Numbered from the stretch's first letter, positions 26,198 through 34,921 are shown. The stretch is 64,000 nucleotides of DNA from Betaproteobacteria bacterium (GCA_027492485.1 JAPUER010000022.1:16296-80295), one strand, 5' to 3'. Made by a program: numbers and translations. Notes: a model not told the origin generated them from the letters alone.

Positions 26198-26973
26198 TCG
26201 CCGCAATGGCTGATCTCATCCAGCGCACACCCCGCCGCCAGCAGGCCCATGCTCGCGGTCATGTGCATCGCCGAGCCGTAGCCGGCGCAGGCGAGCCCGG
26301 CGCCGCCGTCCGCCGGCGCCGATGCCTGCGGCTCGGTGCTGTAGATCGCGGTGATGCGAAACTTTTTGTCGCCGCGCGGGAAGGCGTAGTCGCGCCGCAA
26401 GGTCGCGCGCAACTTCGACAGCAGCGCGTCGTGCGCCGTCAGCGCCAGATCGCCGGTGGTCAGGCGCGAGGCATCGGTCTTGCCGCCGGCGCCACCGCAG
26501 ACGTACACCGGCAATCGGTGTGTCACGCAATGCGCCACCAGCGCGGCCTTGGCGCGCACCTGATCGATGGCGTCGATGACGAAGCTGGCAGCGACCGGGA
26601 TCAGTGCGGCCAGGTTGTCCGGCGTCACGAAATCGTCGACGACGTCGACCTGACAATCCGGCGCGAAGCTGGCAATGCGTTCGCGCATCGCATCCACCTT
26701 GTTGCGCCCGAGATTGGCCAGCGTGGCGTGTGCCTGCCGGTTGAGGTTCGATTCCGCCACCACGTCGAGGTCGATCAGCGTCAGCCGCCCGACGCCGGAG
26801 CGCGCCAGCGCTTCCGCCGCCCACGAGCCGACGCCGCCGATGCCGACCACCACGCCGTGCGCCGCGCGGATGCGGGCGAAACCGGCCGCGCCATAGAGCC
26901 GCGCCACGCCACCCAGGCGCCGCGCGGCGTCGTCATCGAGGTCGGCGCCGCATGCGCTGGCAGGGGTCGTCAT
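26182..26973 (-). CDS. tcdA: tRNA threonylcarbamoyladenosine dehydratase
   Basis: 263 residues, ThiF/MoeB/HesA fold. It cyclises t6A37 of tRNA to ct6A with ATP. The nucleotide-binding GIGGVGSWAAEALARSGVG, the segment LIDLDVVAESNLNRQAHAT and DAIDQVRAKAAL are the CsdL/TcdA signature; a Cys is in YVCGGAGGKTD. Length is close to the E. coli protein. The last residues (GESALA) are encoded by the end of repeat copy D, so the natural C-terminus may have been replaced when the element inserted. Confidence 0.92.
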   Translation of the reverse strand: MTTPASACGADLDDDAARRLGGVARLYGAAGFARIRAAHGVVVGIGGVGSWAAEALARSGVGRLTLIDLDVVAESNLNRQAHATLANLGRNKVDAMRERIASFAPDCQVDVVDDFVTPDNLAALIPVAASFVIDAIDQVRAKAALVAHCVTHRLPVYVCGGAGGKTDASRLTTGDLALTAHDALLSKLRATLRRDYAFPRGDKKFRITAIYSTEPQASAPADGGAGLACAGYGSAMHMTASMGLLAAGCALDEISHCGESALA

Positions 26974-27039
26974 GGTGTCGCCGCGAGGCGCCGGTCAGGC
27001 CAGGCGCCGCCGCTTGCCGGCGCACGCCGCTGCGCTGCG

Positions 27040-27228
27040 TTACTTCGTTGCGTAGGGATAGGGCTTTTGGGCGACGCGTGCGGCGTCCTGCTCGGCGCGT
27101 TCCTTCACGTCCAGCGGCTGCTTGTCCCACCAGATGGCGCGCCCCCTGCGCTGATCGGCGTCGAGGTGCGGCTTGGCGGCCTTGAGCTCGGTGATGAACT
27201 GGGTGAATTCGGAAACGTAGCCGGCCAT
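27040..27228 (-). CDS. DUF3460 family protein
   Basis: 62 residues: MAGYVSEFTQFITEL, then GRAIWWDKQPLD and a C-terminal KPYPYATK. These match the small DUF3460 family, largely restricted to Betaproteobacteria and of unknown function. ATG 27228 is chosen since the family begins M-x-Y-x-S-x-x-T-Q-F; an upstream in-frame ATG would add 16 unrelated residues. Same strand as tcdA, 66 bp before it. Confidence 0.8.
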   Translation of the reverse strand: MAGYVSEFTQFITELKAAKPHLDADQRRGRAIWWDKQPLDVKERAEQDAARVAQKPYPYATK

Positions 27229-27308
27229 GATGGATGCCTTGGGGGCGCACGCAATGCGCCCGGAAATGTCGGTCAATCGGTCATTTTAGGGAAACGTTGA
27301 ACAAGCCC

Positions 27309-27388
27309 CCGTTCACCCTGAACGAAGTGAAGGGTTTGACAACTGAGTGAGGGTTGCAGACCCTTCGCCTTTGGCTCAGGGCGAACGG
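27309..27388. repeat. Inverted repeat of the CCGTTCGCCCTGA type
   Basis: Arms CCCGTTCACCCTGAACGAAG... (from 27309) and ...GGCTCAGGGCGAACGG (to 27388) pair over about 30 bp with a short loop. Same family as 30942-31019, 41642-41708, 45627-45708 and the single arm 50910-50940. It lies just beyond the 3' end of the methyltransferase gene. Confidence 0.85.
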
Positions 27389-27390
27389 CT

Positions 27391-28677
27391 TCACTTGTTC
27401 GGCATTTCGTTAGACGCATTTGCACCATCCGACGCCGGGGGCCGATCCGTGCGCCGCGACCCGGCATACAGCTCGAACTCGAACAGGCGGCAATCCAGCG
27501 CGCCATTGAACAGCGGCGTCCGTTTCGACGGCTTGAAACCGATGCCTCCCGGCAGCTCGCGGTCGGCAGTGATGAAGCAGGCGCGCCAGCCCGCCATCGC
27601 GCGCTTCAGCCACGCGCCGACCAACGGATACCAGGCCTTCAGTTCGGCCAATTCGTTGAGCCGTTCGCCGTAAGGCGGGTTGCTCAACAGCAGCCCGGCG
27701 GGCGCCGGCGCCGGCAGCGTTTCCATCGCCGCGCAGGTCAGGGCGACGGCCGCGGCGGTGGCCTCGCCGCCGACGTTCTGCAAATGGCGGCGGGTGACGG
27801 CGACCGCCTCCTCGCTGCGATCGTTGCCGAACAGCAGATCGGGCGGCAACGGCCGCACGCCCTGCGCGGCTTCCTCGCGCATGCGTTTGAACGCGGTTTC
27901 GTCGTAGTTGCGCAGTTTCTCGAAGGCGAACCCGCGCTGCGCGCCGGGGGCGACGTGCATGGCGATCATCGCCGCCTCGGTCAGGATCGTGCCGCTGCCG
28001 CACATCGGATCGAACAATGGCATCTGCCCCGTCCAGCCCTTCAGCGCCAGCATGCCGGCGGCAAGGTTCTCGCGCAGCGGCGCCGAGAGCCCCTCGCGCC
28101 GATAGCCGCGCTTGAACAGCGCCTCGCCGGCGAGATCGAGGTAAATCGTGGCCTTGTAGGCGGTCAGGAACACATGGATGCGCATGTCCGGCATGCTGGT
28201 GTTGACCGAAGGGCGCGAGGCCATCGCCGCGCGGAAGCGGTCGACAATCGCGTCCTTGACCCGCAGCGTGACGAATTCGAGGCTGGTCAGCGGCGAGCGG
28301 ATGGCGTCGACCTGCACGCGAATGGTCTCCCGCGCGGAGAACAGATGCGGCCAGTCGACATTGCGCGCAAGGCGGTAGATTTCTTCCTCGTGGCGATACT
28401 CCGCCTCGGCCTGTTGCCACAGCACGCGGCTCGCGATACGGCTCCACAGGCAAACGCGATAACCCAGCGTGAACGCGCCCTGAAAGGCAACCCCGCCATC
28501 GGTCGCCGACACCTGTTGCGCGCCCAGCGCCTTAAGCTCATCGGCAAGCGGCTGCTCAAGCCCGCGCGGACAGGGCGCAAAGAACTTCTGCGTCCGCTCC
28601 GGCACCGGTTTGGCGCGGATCGACAGCGTGCCGCTCCCCGTCGGGCGCGGCTGTGGACGTTGCGGCGGGATAGCCAT
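27391..28677 (-). CDS. THUMP-domain class I RNA methyltransferase (RlmL N-half/YpsC-like)
   Basis: 428 residues. FFAPCPRGLEQPLADELKALGA at the start and a THUMP domain (about 90-190) for RNA binding precede a Rossmann methyltransferase domain with the SAM motif LFDPMCGSGTILTEAAMIA and the catalytic NPPY (LLLSNPPYGERL), which marks N2-guanine or N6-adenine methylation. Members make m2G2445 in 23S rRNA. The second domain of E. coli RlmKL (RlmK) is absent, so this corresponds to the RlmL part only. ATG 28677 overlaps the queD stop (TGATG). It ends three bases from a palindromic repeat. Confidence 0.9.
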   Translation of the reverse strand: MAIPPQRPQPRPTGSGTLSIRAKPVPERTQKFFAPCPRGLEQPLADELKALGAQQVSATDGGVAFQGAFTLGYRVCLWSRIASRVLWQQAEAEYRHEEEIYRLARNVDWPHLFSARETIRVQVDAIRSPLTSLEFVTLRVKDAIVDRFRAAMASRPSVNTSMPDMRIHVFLTAYKATIYLDLAGEALFKRGYRREGLSAPLRENLAAGMLALKGWTGQMPLFDPMCGSGTILTEAAMIAMHVAPGAQRGFAFEKLRNYDETAFKRMREEAAQGVRPLPPDLLFGNDRSEEAVAVTRRHLQNVGGEATAAAVALTCAAMETLPAPAPAGLLLSNPPYGERLNELAELKAWYPLVGAWLKRAMAGWRACFITADRELPGGIGFKPSKRTPLFNGALDCRLFEFELYAGSRRTDRPPASDGANASNEMPNK

Positions 28678-29042
28678 CACGAACGCGACAGCGAGCAGCC
28701 GTCGCCCACGCCCTCGCGCCACACGCGCACCCGGGCAACGTTGGCGAAGGCCGGTTCCACCGCGTGCCAGACATACGCGCAGAGGTTCTCCAGCGTCGGC
28801 GCACCGAGCCCAGCCACCTCGTCGAGGTAGTGATGGTCGAGCAGGTCACGCACCCGGCCGAGATGCGCCCGCAGATAACCAAGATCGCTCACCATGCCGG
28901 TCTTCGCGTCGGGCGTGCCGGCCAGCGCCACTTCGCAGTAATAGGTATGACCATGAACGCGGCGCGAGCCTTCCGCCTCGATCTTGCGTTTCAACGTGTG
29001 CGCAGCGTCGAAAAAGAAGCGCTGGGTGATTTCGTAGTGCAT
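28677..29042 (-). CDS. queD: 6-carboxytetrahydropterin synthase-like protein QueD, catalytic Cys replaced
   Basis: 121 residues. QueD converts dihydroneopterin triphosphate to carboxytetrahydropterin, the first dedicated step to queuosine. Zinc His are H15 (FFFDAAHTL), H30 and H32 (VHGHTY); the DHH of LLDHHYL and Glu of VWREGVGDG are in place. The residue aligned with the catalytic Cys (E. coli C27, KCGRLHGH) is Ser26 (GSRRVHGH). Gene context (queE and queC upstream) still supports a queuosine role. Whether a nearby Cys such as C36 substitutes is not known. Confidence 0.85.
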   Translation of the reverse strand: MHYEITQRFFFDAAHTLKRKIEAEGSRRVHGHTYYCEVALAGTPDAKTGMVSDLGYLRAHLGRVRDLLDHHYLDEVAGLGAPTLENLCAYVWHAVEPAFANVARVRVWREGVGDGCSLSRS

Positions 29043-29049
29043 GGTGTAA

Positions 29050-29712
29050 TTATCGGATGCCGATGACCTTGTGCGTCTGCACCGAGAGTCGCCATTCGGG
29101 ATGCCGCAGGCACCAGTCGATCGCCAATTGCGTGTTGCGCGTGCGGTCGGGGCCGTCCATCGGTTGCACGAAACGGTGGCTGAAGTCGAGCGCGGCGAGT
29201 TCGGTGAAGTCGAGCGGCTGCGGCAGCACCACTTTCAGTTCCTGACCGCGCCGCTGCACGAGGTCGGCACCCGCTTTCGGGCTGACGCAGATCCAGTCGA
29301 TGCCTTCCGGCGCGGCGATGGTGCCATTGGTTTCCACCGCGACTTCGAATCCGCGGGCGTGCAAGGCGGCGATCAGCGGCGCGTCGAGTTGCAGGAGCGG
29401 CTCGCCGCCGGTGCACACGATCAGTGGCCTCGCGCCGCGCGGCGACCGTGGTTGGCCTGGCGCCGGGGACGGCAGGGGCCACTCGCTGGCGATCATCTCT
29501 GCGAGCGCCGCCGCATCCGCAAACTTGCCGCCGCGCGTGCCGTCGGTGCCGACAAAATCGGTGTCGCAAAACTGGCAGACTGCGGCCGCACGATCGCGTT
29601 CGACGCCGCTCCACAAATTGCAGCCGGCGAAACGGCAGAACACCGCCGGCCGGCCTGCATTCGCGCCTTCGCCCTGCAACGTGTAGAAAATTTCCTTGAC
29701 CGAGTAGGTCAT
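29050..29712 (-). CDS. queE: 7-carboxy-7-deazaguanine synthase
   Basis: 220 residues, radical-SAM enzyme that makes the deazaguanine ring of preQ0/queuosine from carboxytetrahydropterin. The iron-sulfur Cys are C31, C46 and C49 (CX14CX2C), the longer spacing found in the E. coli-type QueE. TLQGEGANAGRPAVFCR, VCTGGEPLLQ and VAVETNGT are family segments. ATG 29712 is the third of three equally spaced ATGs made by a tandem 23-bp repeat (29710-29758). queD follows 7 bp later. Confidence 0.93.
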   Translation of the reverse strand: MTYSVKEIFYTLQGEGANAGRPAVFCRFAGCNLWSGVERDRAAAVCQFCDTDFVGTDGTRGGKFADAAALAEMIASEWPLPSPAPGQPRSPRGARPLIVCTGGEPLLQLDAPLIAALHARGFEVAVETNGTIAAPEGIDWICVSPKAGADLVQRRGQELKVVLPQPLDFTELAALDFSHRFVQPMDGPDRTRNTQLAIDWCLRHPEWRLSVQTHKVIGIR

Positions 29713-29758
29713 TGTTACGTCCGCGAGTAGGTCATGGTGAAGTCCGCGAATGGGTCAT
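29710..29758 (-). repeat. Three start-codon copies in a 23-bp tandem repeat between queC and queE
   Basis: On the minus strand ATGACC-(C/T)A(C/T)TCG occurs at 29758, 29735 and 29712, exactly 23 bp apart. The first ATG overlaps the queC TGA (ATGA). The first two open micro-ORFs (MTHSRTSP-stop and MTYSRT-stop) in other frames; the third is queE. The second micro-ORF ends 2 bases before the queE ATG. Confidence 0.85.
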
Positions 29759-30468
29759 TGCCGACGCCACTTTGCATGACCGGCCTTGCGCAGCGCGCAG
29801 GCCGGGCATTCGCCGCAGCCATAGCCCCAGTCGTGGCGGGCACCGCGCACGCCGTGATAGCAGGTGTGCGTGTGCTCGACGATGAGATCGGTCAACGCGG
29901 CACCACCAAGCTGGTCGGCCAGCGCCCAGGTCTGCGCCTTGTCGATCCACATCAGCGGGGTTTCCACACGCAGCTTGCGATCCAGTCCGAGCGAAAGTGC
30001 CAACTGCATCGCTTTCATCGTGTTGTCGCGACAATCGGGGTAACCGGAGAAATCAGTCTCGCACATACCGCCGACCAGCACGTCAAGCCCGCGGCGATAG
30101 GCAATGGTCGCTGCGAAGGTGAGAAACAGCAGGTTGCGGCCCGGCACAAAGGTATTCGGCAGGCCGCTCTGTTCGTAGGCGATCGCCACGTCGCGTGTCA
30201 GCGAGGTCTCGCTGATCTGGCCGAGCACGGCGAGATCGACAACATGATCGTCGCCAAGCCGCGCGCTCCATTGCGGAAATGCGCTGTGCAGCTCACGTAG
30301 CGTCTCCAGCCGCACGTCCATTTCGATGCGGTGACGCTGGCCATAGTCGAAGCCGATGGTTTCGACCTGCGCAAACTGTGACAGCGCCCAGGCGAGGCAG
30401 GTGGTCGAGTCCTGGCCGCCGGAAAACAGCACCAGCGCTTTCGGTGCAAAGGGCGCGGGCACGCCCAT
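29755..30468 (-). CDS. queC: 7-cyano-7-deazaguanine synthase
   Basis: 237 residues. Converts carboxydeazaguanine to preQ0 with ATP and ammonia. PP-loop [11 protein letters not shown] near residue 15, FDYGQRH, the segment [14 protein letters not shown], and the zinc site near the C-terminus, [24 protein letters not shown] (described by its Cys at about 203, 218, 221 and 224). The ATG overlaps the hemJ stop (TGATG). Together with queE and queD it forms a queuosine precursor operon. Confidence 0.95.
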   Translation of the reverse strand: MGVPAPFAPKALVLFSGGQDSTTCLAWALSQFAQVETIGFDYGQRHRIEMDVRLETLRELHSAFPQWSARLGDDHVVDLAVLGQISETSLTRDVAIAYEQSGLPNTFVPGRNLLFLTFAATIAYRRGLDVLVGGMCETDFSGYPDCRDNTMKAMQLALSLGLDRKLRVETPLMWIDKAQTWALADQLGGAALTDLIVEHTHTCYHGVRGARHDWGYGCGECPACALRKAGHAKWRRQ

Positions 30469-30890
30469 CAGAACGGTTTCAGCACGACGAAGATCACGAT
30501 GCCGAACAGCAGAAACACCGGCAATTCGTTGATGATGCGGAAGTAGCGCTCGGAATGCGTATTACGGTCGTCCCGAAATGCGCGCAGGTGTGACCAGCAG
30601 ACCCAGTGAAACACCATCAGCAGCAGCACCAGCGCCAGCTTGGCATGCAGCCAGCCGCCGCCGATGCCGTAGCCGAGCCAGAGCCAGAGACCGAAAACGA
30701 TGGACAGCACTGCACCCGGCGTCATGATGCCGTTGAACAACTTGCGCTCCATGATCTTGAAGCGCTCGCTGCCGCGCGCATCGTTTTCGTTCAGTGCCTG
30801 CACGTGATAGACGAACAGGCGCGGCAGATAGAAGATCGCTGCCATCCAGGTGATGACGAAGATGATGTGCAGGGATTTGATCCAGAGCAT
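30468..30890 (-). CDS. hemJ: HemJ-type protoporphyrinogen oxidase
   Basis: 140 residues, four hydrophobic helices. Starts [28 protein letters not shown], the HemJ/UPF0093 signature with two conserved His; also [23 protein letters not shown] and [12 protein letters not shown], with the conserved Lys. In organisms lacking HemG and HemY, HemJ oxidises protoporphyrinogen IX in heme synthesis. First gene of the group that continues with queC, which overlaps it by one base. Confidence 0.9.
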   Translation of the reverse strand: MLWIKSLHIIFVITWMAAIFYLPRLFVYHVQALNENDARGSERFKIMERKLFNGIMTPGAVLSIVFGLWLWLGYGIGGGWLHAKLALVLLLMVFHWVCWSHLRAFRDDRNTHSERYFRIINELPVFLLFGIVIFVVLKPF

Positions 30891-30941
30891 GCGTTAGTAC
30901 CTGTACCGCCGAGGGAAGTTTTCGCTCGCGAGACGTTCTCT

Positions 30942-31019
30942 CCCGTTCGCCCTGAGGCGGAGCCGAAGGGTTTGCCAGCGTGAAGCATCAAACCCTTCGC
31001 TGCGCTCAGGGCGAACGGC
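30942..31019. repeat. Inverted repeat of the CCGTTCGCCCTGA type
   Basis: Left arm from 30942 (CCCGTTCGCCCTGAGGCGGA) and right arm to 31019 (CGCTCAGGGCGAACGG) are complementary over about 30 bp around a 15-bp loop. It fills the gap between the alpha/beta hydrolase stop and hemJ. Confidence 0.85.
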
Positions 31020-31036
31020 TGTTTTCATGGAACGCA

Positions 31037-31651
31037 TCAATCGAAGCGACAATTGCGTTTGACGATGGCTTTCAGCTCCGTCAGACGACCGTGAAAGAAG
31101 TGTCCGGCACCGGGAAACACGGTCACCGGCAAGCCCTGTGGCCGCGCCCAGGCCAGCACGGCGTCGAGCGGCACCACATCGTCCTCTTCGCCGTGAATGA
31201 CCAGTGTGTCCTTCGGCACCCCGGCAAGTTGGAAGCGGCTGACCGCCGGCCCGACCAGCACCAGTTGCTGCGGTTGCGCGCGCGGCAATAGACGCGATTG
31301 CACGAAGCAGCCAAACGAAAAACCGGCGGCGATCAACGGCAGCGACGGCGCCACCTGCGCCCGCGCCCAGGCCAGCGCGGCGGCGGCATCCTCGGTTTCG
31401 CCGATGCCTTCGTCAAATGCGCCGCCACTCTTGCCGACACCGCGAAAGTTGAAGCGCACGCTGGCGAAGCCCAACTCGACGAAAGCCCTGGCCAGTGTTT
31501 GCACGACCTTGTTGTCCATGCTGCCGCCATGCAGCGGATGCGGGTGGCAAATCAGTGCCAGCGCGGTAGCGGTGGCGTGCGACGGTTGCTGCAAGACCAC
31601 CTCCAGCGGTCCTGCCGGGCCATCGATCAGCGTGCTCGTTGCGGCGTTCAT
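31037..31651 (-). CDS. Alpha/beta hydrolase
   Basis: 204 residues. Oxyanion-side segment LICHPHPLHGGSMDNKVV, then FRGVGKSGGAFDEG, nucleophile elbow AAGFSFGCFVQ (Ser near 110), acid VIHGEEDDVVPLD and catalytic His in FPGAGHFFHGRL. It belongs to the short dienelactone-hydrolase-like branch common in Proteobacteria, substrate unknown. Its ATG overlaps the VanZ-family gene stop (ATGA). Confidence 0.88.
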   Translation of the reverse strand: MNAATSTLIDGPAGPLEVVLQQPSHATATALALICHPHPLHGGSMDNKVVQTLARAFVELGFASVRFNFRGVGKSGGAFDEGIGETEDAAAALAWARAQVAPSLPLIAAGFSFGCFVQSRLLPRAQPQQLVLVGPAVSRFQLAGVPKDTLVIHGEEDDVVPLDAVLAWARPQGLPVTVFPGAGHFFHGRLTELKAIVKRNCRFD

Positions 31652-32763
31652 GACGACATTTTAGGTGCCTCGTCGGCCCCCATTTGCGTAGCGGCGGGCT
31701 CGGCGTCGGGTGATTTGCCGGGTGCACCGAAGCGCCATAGCAGCACCGCGGTGGCGATGAACGGCCAGGCCAGGATCACCGTATGCGTCAGTCCGTTGAG
31801 ATGCAGCAGATGCCCGTAGTTCCAGCTAAAGATCGAGAGCGGCGCTCTGGCGGAGATGAAGTCGGGCAGCAGCAAGGTGGTCAATACGCCGGTCAGCAGC
31901 GCAATCCCGGCGAGTATCGACTTCGCGCGGCGCGGCAACCAGAACAGCAGCATCAGTGCGAAGGCGCCGGTGGCGAGGCCTAGCGAGTTGCCGGGGCGCA
32001 GCCACTCGTCCCAGGCGACCGGCTTCAGCACTGCCTGCGCGGCCGCCGTCTTCATCAGCACCGCCACGCCGATGACCAGCACCAGCGCCACGCCGCCGAG
32101 CCAGCGTCGGCGCATGGTGAGGTCGGTAAACAGGCCGATGCCGATCAGCGCCGCTGCGGTTTGCGTCAGTTCCACCACCACCACCACCGGCTCGAACGCC
32201 GCCTGCTGTCCGGGGTGGAAGGTGGCGGCAAACAGCGGAATGGCCGGGTTCACCTGGGCCAGCAACCATACCGCCAGCAAGGCAAGCATCAAGTCGCCGG
32301 TGGCGCCGCTGACCACCCAGCGTTCGCGCAGCGCCGACGCCCAGCCGGCGAGGCGTTCGGACGCCGTCAACAGCAGTCCCAGCAGCGCACCAAGCAGGGC
32401 ACCGAGCGTGTTAGCCAGCATGTCGACGGTGCTGGCGAAGCGCGTCGGCAGCCACATCTGGGCGGTTTCCAGCAAAAACGACAGCACAACGGCAACGGCC
32501 GCCGTCAAGCCGACGCGGCGACGGCGCGACAGCCGGCGCGGCCATACCAGCACCAGTGCCGCACCGAGCGGCGCATAGGCGCAAACATTGAACACCACAT
32601 CGTTCCACAGCACCCGCTGCGGCAGTTGCCAGAGGAAAAACCGCGCGTTCGCCGGCAGCGCAGTCCACCCGGTAAACGGCTGCAAGCTGGCGTAGACGAT
32701 GACGCCGACGCAGATGACGGCGACCCAGGCGGCCAGCGTGCCGTGCCGCTGCGGGCGCTGCAT
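31648..32763 (-). CDS. VanZ-family membrane protein
   Basis: 371 residues, about ten hydrophobic segments. The N-terminal part (YASLQPFTGW, then DVVFNVCAYAPLGAAL and LETAQMWLPTRFASTVDMLANTLGALLG) is the VanZ-like domain, which in Enterococcus modestly raises teicoplanin tolerance; in most bacteria its role is unknown. The C-terminal half is further membrane helices without a recognised family. Start ATG 32763. It lies 54 bp downstream of the DUF3426 gene. Confidence 0.8.
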   Translation of the reverse strand: MQRPQRHGTLAAWVAVICVGVIVYASLQPFTGWTALPANARFFLWQLPQRVLWNDVVFNVCAYAPLGAALVLVWPRRLSRRRRVGLTAAVAVVLSFLLETAQMWLPTRFASTVDMLANTLGALLGALLGLLLTASERLAGWASALRERWVVSGATGDLMLALLAVWLLAQVNPAIPLFAATFHPGQQAAFEPVVVVVELTQTAAALIGIGLFTDLTMRRRWLGGVALVLVIGVAVLMKTAAAQAVLKPVAWDEWLRPGNSLGLATGAFALMLLFWLPRRAKSILAGIALLTGVLTTLLLPDFISARAPLSIFSWNYGHLLHLNGLTHTVILAWPFIATAVLLWRFGAPGKSPDAEPAATQMGADEAPKMSS

Positions 32764-32817
32764 CGACGCGCTCACACCGACACCGGGGCGGTCATCGCGC
32801 CGGCGTTGCGGCAACGC

Positions 32818-33843
32818 TCAGAGATAAGCGTGGTCAACCTTGAAGCCCACCACATTGGACTGGCTGGCGTCGAGATACAGCTTGATTTCGATCTCGGCGC
32901 CACCGTCGAGCCCGCGCGCCAGATTGGCGGTGGCCGGCGCGAACTCGGCGGGGGTGAACACCTTGCGCGCCACCAGCTCGCCACCCAGCCCATCGAGCGA
33001 AAGAACCAGATGCGGATAGGCAACCGCCTGATTGCCGCTGTTGCGCAGCGTCGCGGTGAACACCAGCAAGCCCTTGTGCGCCGGATCGGCGGCGAGATCG
33101 GCGCCGACAAAGCCGAGCGCATCGGTACCGCGCGGCGGTTCCAGCCGGCAGCCGATTTGCTCGCAGCCGAGCGCGAGTGCCGGCGCCAGCGCGGGCACCC
33201 GGCTCGCCAGCTCATCGCGAAAGAAATAGGCACCTTGTGCCGCGAGCCCGAGCAACGCCAGCAGCGACAGCAGGCCGTAGGCGATGCGCGAGCCCGGCGT
33301 CGCCTTCTGTGGCGCCGGCCGCCAGCGATAGTGGCCCGCCTCGGCGGTGGTGGTCACCGGTGGCGCTGCGGTCGGACTCTCGTCAAAGGCAGTGTCGGGG
33401 ATTGCCGCAGCGTCGGTGGCGTCGAGGTTCCTCACCTGCAGATCGTCCGCGCGGGCTTCCGTGTCGGCGCCCGACATCGGTCCGGTGGTGGTCGTCGGGG
33501 CGGCGCCTGCGCCGTCATGTGCGGATGCATTGCCGGCAACCGTGGCCGCCGGCGCAGCCTTTGCCGGATTCTCCGCAGCGACCGCAGGCGCCGGCGGCGC
33601 CGGCTGTTCGACCGCCGGCATGCCCTGAATGATGGTGCGCGGCGCGTCGATGCTCCGGTCGTCGTGGGTGGTGACCGGCGGCAGCGTGCCTTCGATCAGG
33701 TGTTCGACCGCATCGAAAATGCCGCGGCAGGCGCCGCAGCGCACCAGCCCGGCGTGCGGCTTCACCTGCTCCGCGCGCACGCGGAACTTGGCGCCGCAGT
33801 GCGGGCACCGCGTGACTGCTGGAACTTGTGTGATTGCCGTCAT
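32818..33843 (-). CDS. Zinc-ribbon DUF3426 membrane protein
   Basis: 341 residues. N-terminal zinc ribbon with CPHCGAKF and RCGACRG (four Cys at about 13, 16, 36, 39), typical of the MJ0042-type finger. A long low-complexity Ala/Pro/Thr linker follows, then one membrane helix (about 190-210, SRIAYGLLSLLALLGLAAQG) and a C-terminal domain with RNSGNQAVAYPHLVLSL, the DUF3426 region. Always near prmA and acc genes in Betaproteobacteria; role unknown. Sixty bases after prmA. Confidence 0.88.
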   Translation of the reverse strand: MTAITQVPAVTRCPHCGAKFRVRAEQVKPHAGLVRCGACRGIFDAVEHLIEGTLPPVTTHDDRSIDAPRTIIQGMPAVEQPAPPAPAVAAENPAKAAPAATVAGNASAHDGAGAAPTTTTGPMSGADTEARADDLQVRNLDATDAAAIPDTAFDESPTAAPPVTTTAEAGHYRWRPAPQKATPGSRIAYGLLSLLALLGLAAQGAYFFRDELASRVPALAPALALGCEQIGCRLEPPRGTDALGFVGADLAADPAHKGLLVFTATLRNSGNQAVAYPHLVLSLDGLGGELVARKVFTPAEFAPATANLARGLDGGAEIEIKLYLDASQSNVVGFKVDHAYL

Positions 33844-33903
33844 GCTGCAATCGTAGCGTAGGGGCCGCCGGGCGAAAACCGCGCGAGGGAGTGCGGCAAC
33901 CCG

Positions 33904-34890
33904 TCAGGCTGCCCGCGTGCCGCTCATGCGCACCCAGCCGTCGCGCTCGGCGCTGACCGTCATCGCGATCCACGGCGCATACGCGTCCCGGATGCGTTCT
34001 ATCTGCGGCGGCAAGATACCGGCGAGCGCGAGTTGTCCTCCCGCTTTCACGTGGGCGCAAATCGCCGGCGCCAGCACGGCGAGCGGACCGGCAAGGATGT
34101 TGGCCACCACGACATCGAACTGGCGGTCGAGCCGAGTGTCCGACACGGCGTAGCTCGCGCGCAGGCCGTTCGCCTCGGTGTTCAGCCGGGCGGTCGCCAC
34201 CGCCTGCGGGTCGATGTCGACGCCGGACACATCGGCGGCGCCCAGCGCCGACGCCGCCATCGCCAGAATGCCCGAGCCGCAGCCGTAGTCCAGCACCGAG
34301 CAGCCGGCGAGCGGCAGGGCACTCAACCACTCCAGGCAAAGCCGCGTGGTGGGGTGGGTGCCGGTGCCGAAGGCAAGGCCGGGATCGACGCGCAGGTTGA
34401 TGGCCGCAGGGTCGGGCAGCTCGCACCAGGTCGGCACGATCCACAGCCGTGGCGTGATCTGGATCGGCTCGAACTGCGCCTGCGTCGCGCGCACCCAGTC
34501 GGTCTCAGGCACCACGCGGAATTCGTGCGGGCCGAGCGCGTTTCCCTCGCCATCGCTACCGTCGCGCAGCGCCTGCCAGAGTGCTTCGATGTCCTCGGTC
34601 GCCACCGCGCTGTCGAACAGCGCGGCGATGCGGCTGTCCGCCCAGCGCTGCGAGAGCGGCATGCCCGGTTCGCCAAAAATCGGCTGCTCGGCATCGCTTT
34701 CGGCGTGCAGATCGGCGACGTCCACCGCGAGGGCGCCCGCTTCCAGCAGGGCGTCGGCAATGGCGTCGGCCGCTTCACCCTTCACCTGGCCCGAGATTTC
34801 AATCCAGGTACGCGCGTCGCGCGAGGACGAACGACCAATGACCAATGACGGATCGGTCTCGCCGGATGCGGGCGTCTCGTCTCTCGTCAT
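33904..34890 (-). CDS. prmA: Ribosomal protein L11 methyltransferase
   Basis: 328 residues, about 30 more than usual. PrmA trimethylates ribosomal protein L11. The SAM domain shows DPGLAFGTGTHPTTRLCLEWL, SVLDYGCGSGILAMAA, GVDIDPQAVATARLN and VVANILAGPL. The family normally starts near TWIEISGQ; here about 28 residues precede it, and their DNA (34825-34852) is a piece of the AATGACGAA repeat family, so the first part was probably gained from a repeat or the true start lies further inside. A TTG is available there. accC lies 31 bp upstream. Confidence 0.92.
   Translation of the reverse strand: MTRDETPASGETDPSLVIGRSSSRDARTWIEISGQVKGEAADAIADALLEAGALAVDVADLHAESDAEQPIFGEPGMPLSQRWADSRIAALFDSAVATEDIEALWQALRDGSDGEGNALGPHEFRVVPETDWVRATQAQFEPIQITPRLWIVPTWCELPDPAAINLRVDPGLAFGTGTHPTTRLCLEWLSALPLAGCSVLDYGCGSGILAMAASALGAADVSGVDIDPQAVATARLNTEANGLRASYAVSDTRLDRQFDVVVANILAGPLAVLAPAICAHVKAGGQLALAGILPPQIERIRDAYAPWIAMTVSAERDGWVRMSGTRAA
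34825..34852. repeat. AATGAC direct-repeat unit inside the prmA start region
   Basis: GGACGAACGACCAATGACCAATGACG-like units resembling the perfect inverted arms at 41518-41545 and 41738-41765 and the array at 54349-54375. Here it is translated as part of prmA (LVIGRSSS). Confidence 0.6.
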
Positions 34891-34921
34891 GGGTCATCCG
34901 TCCTGAGCGCCTGGCGGCGCC

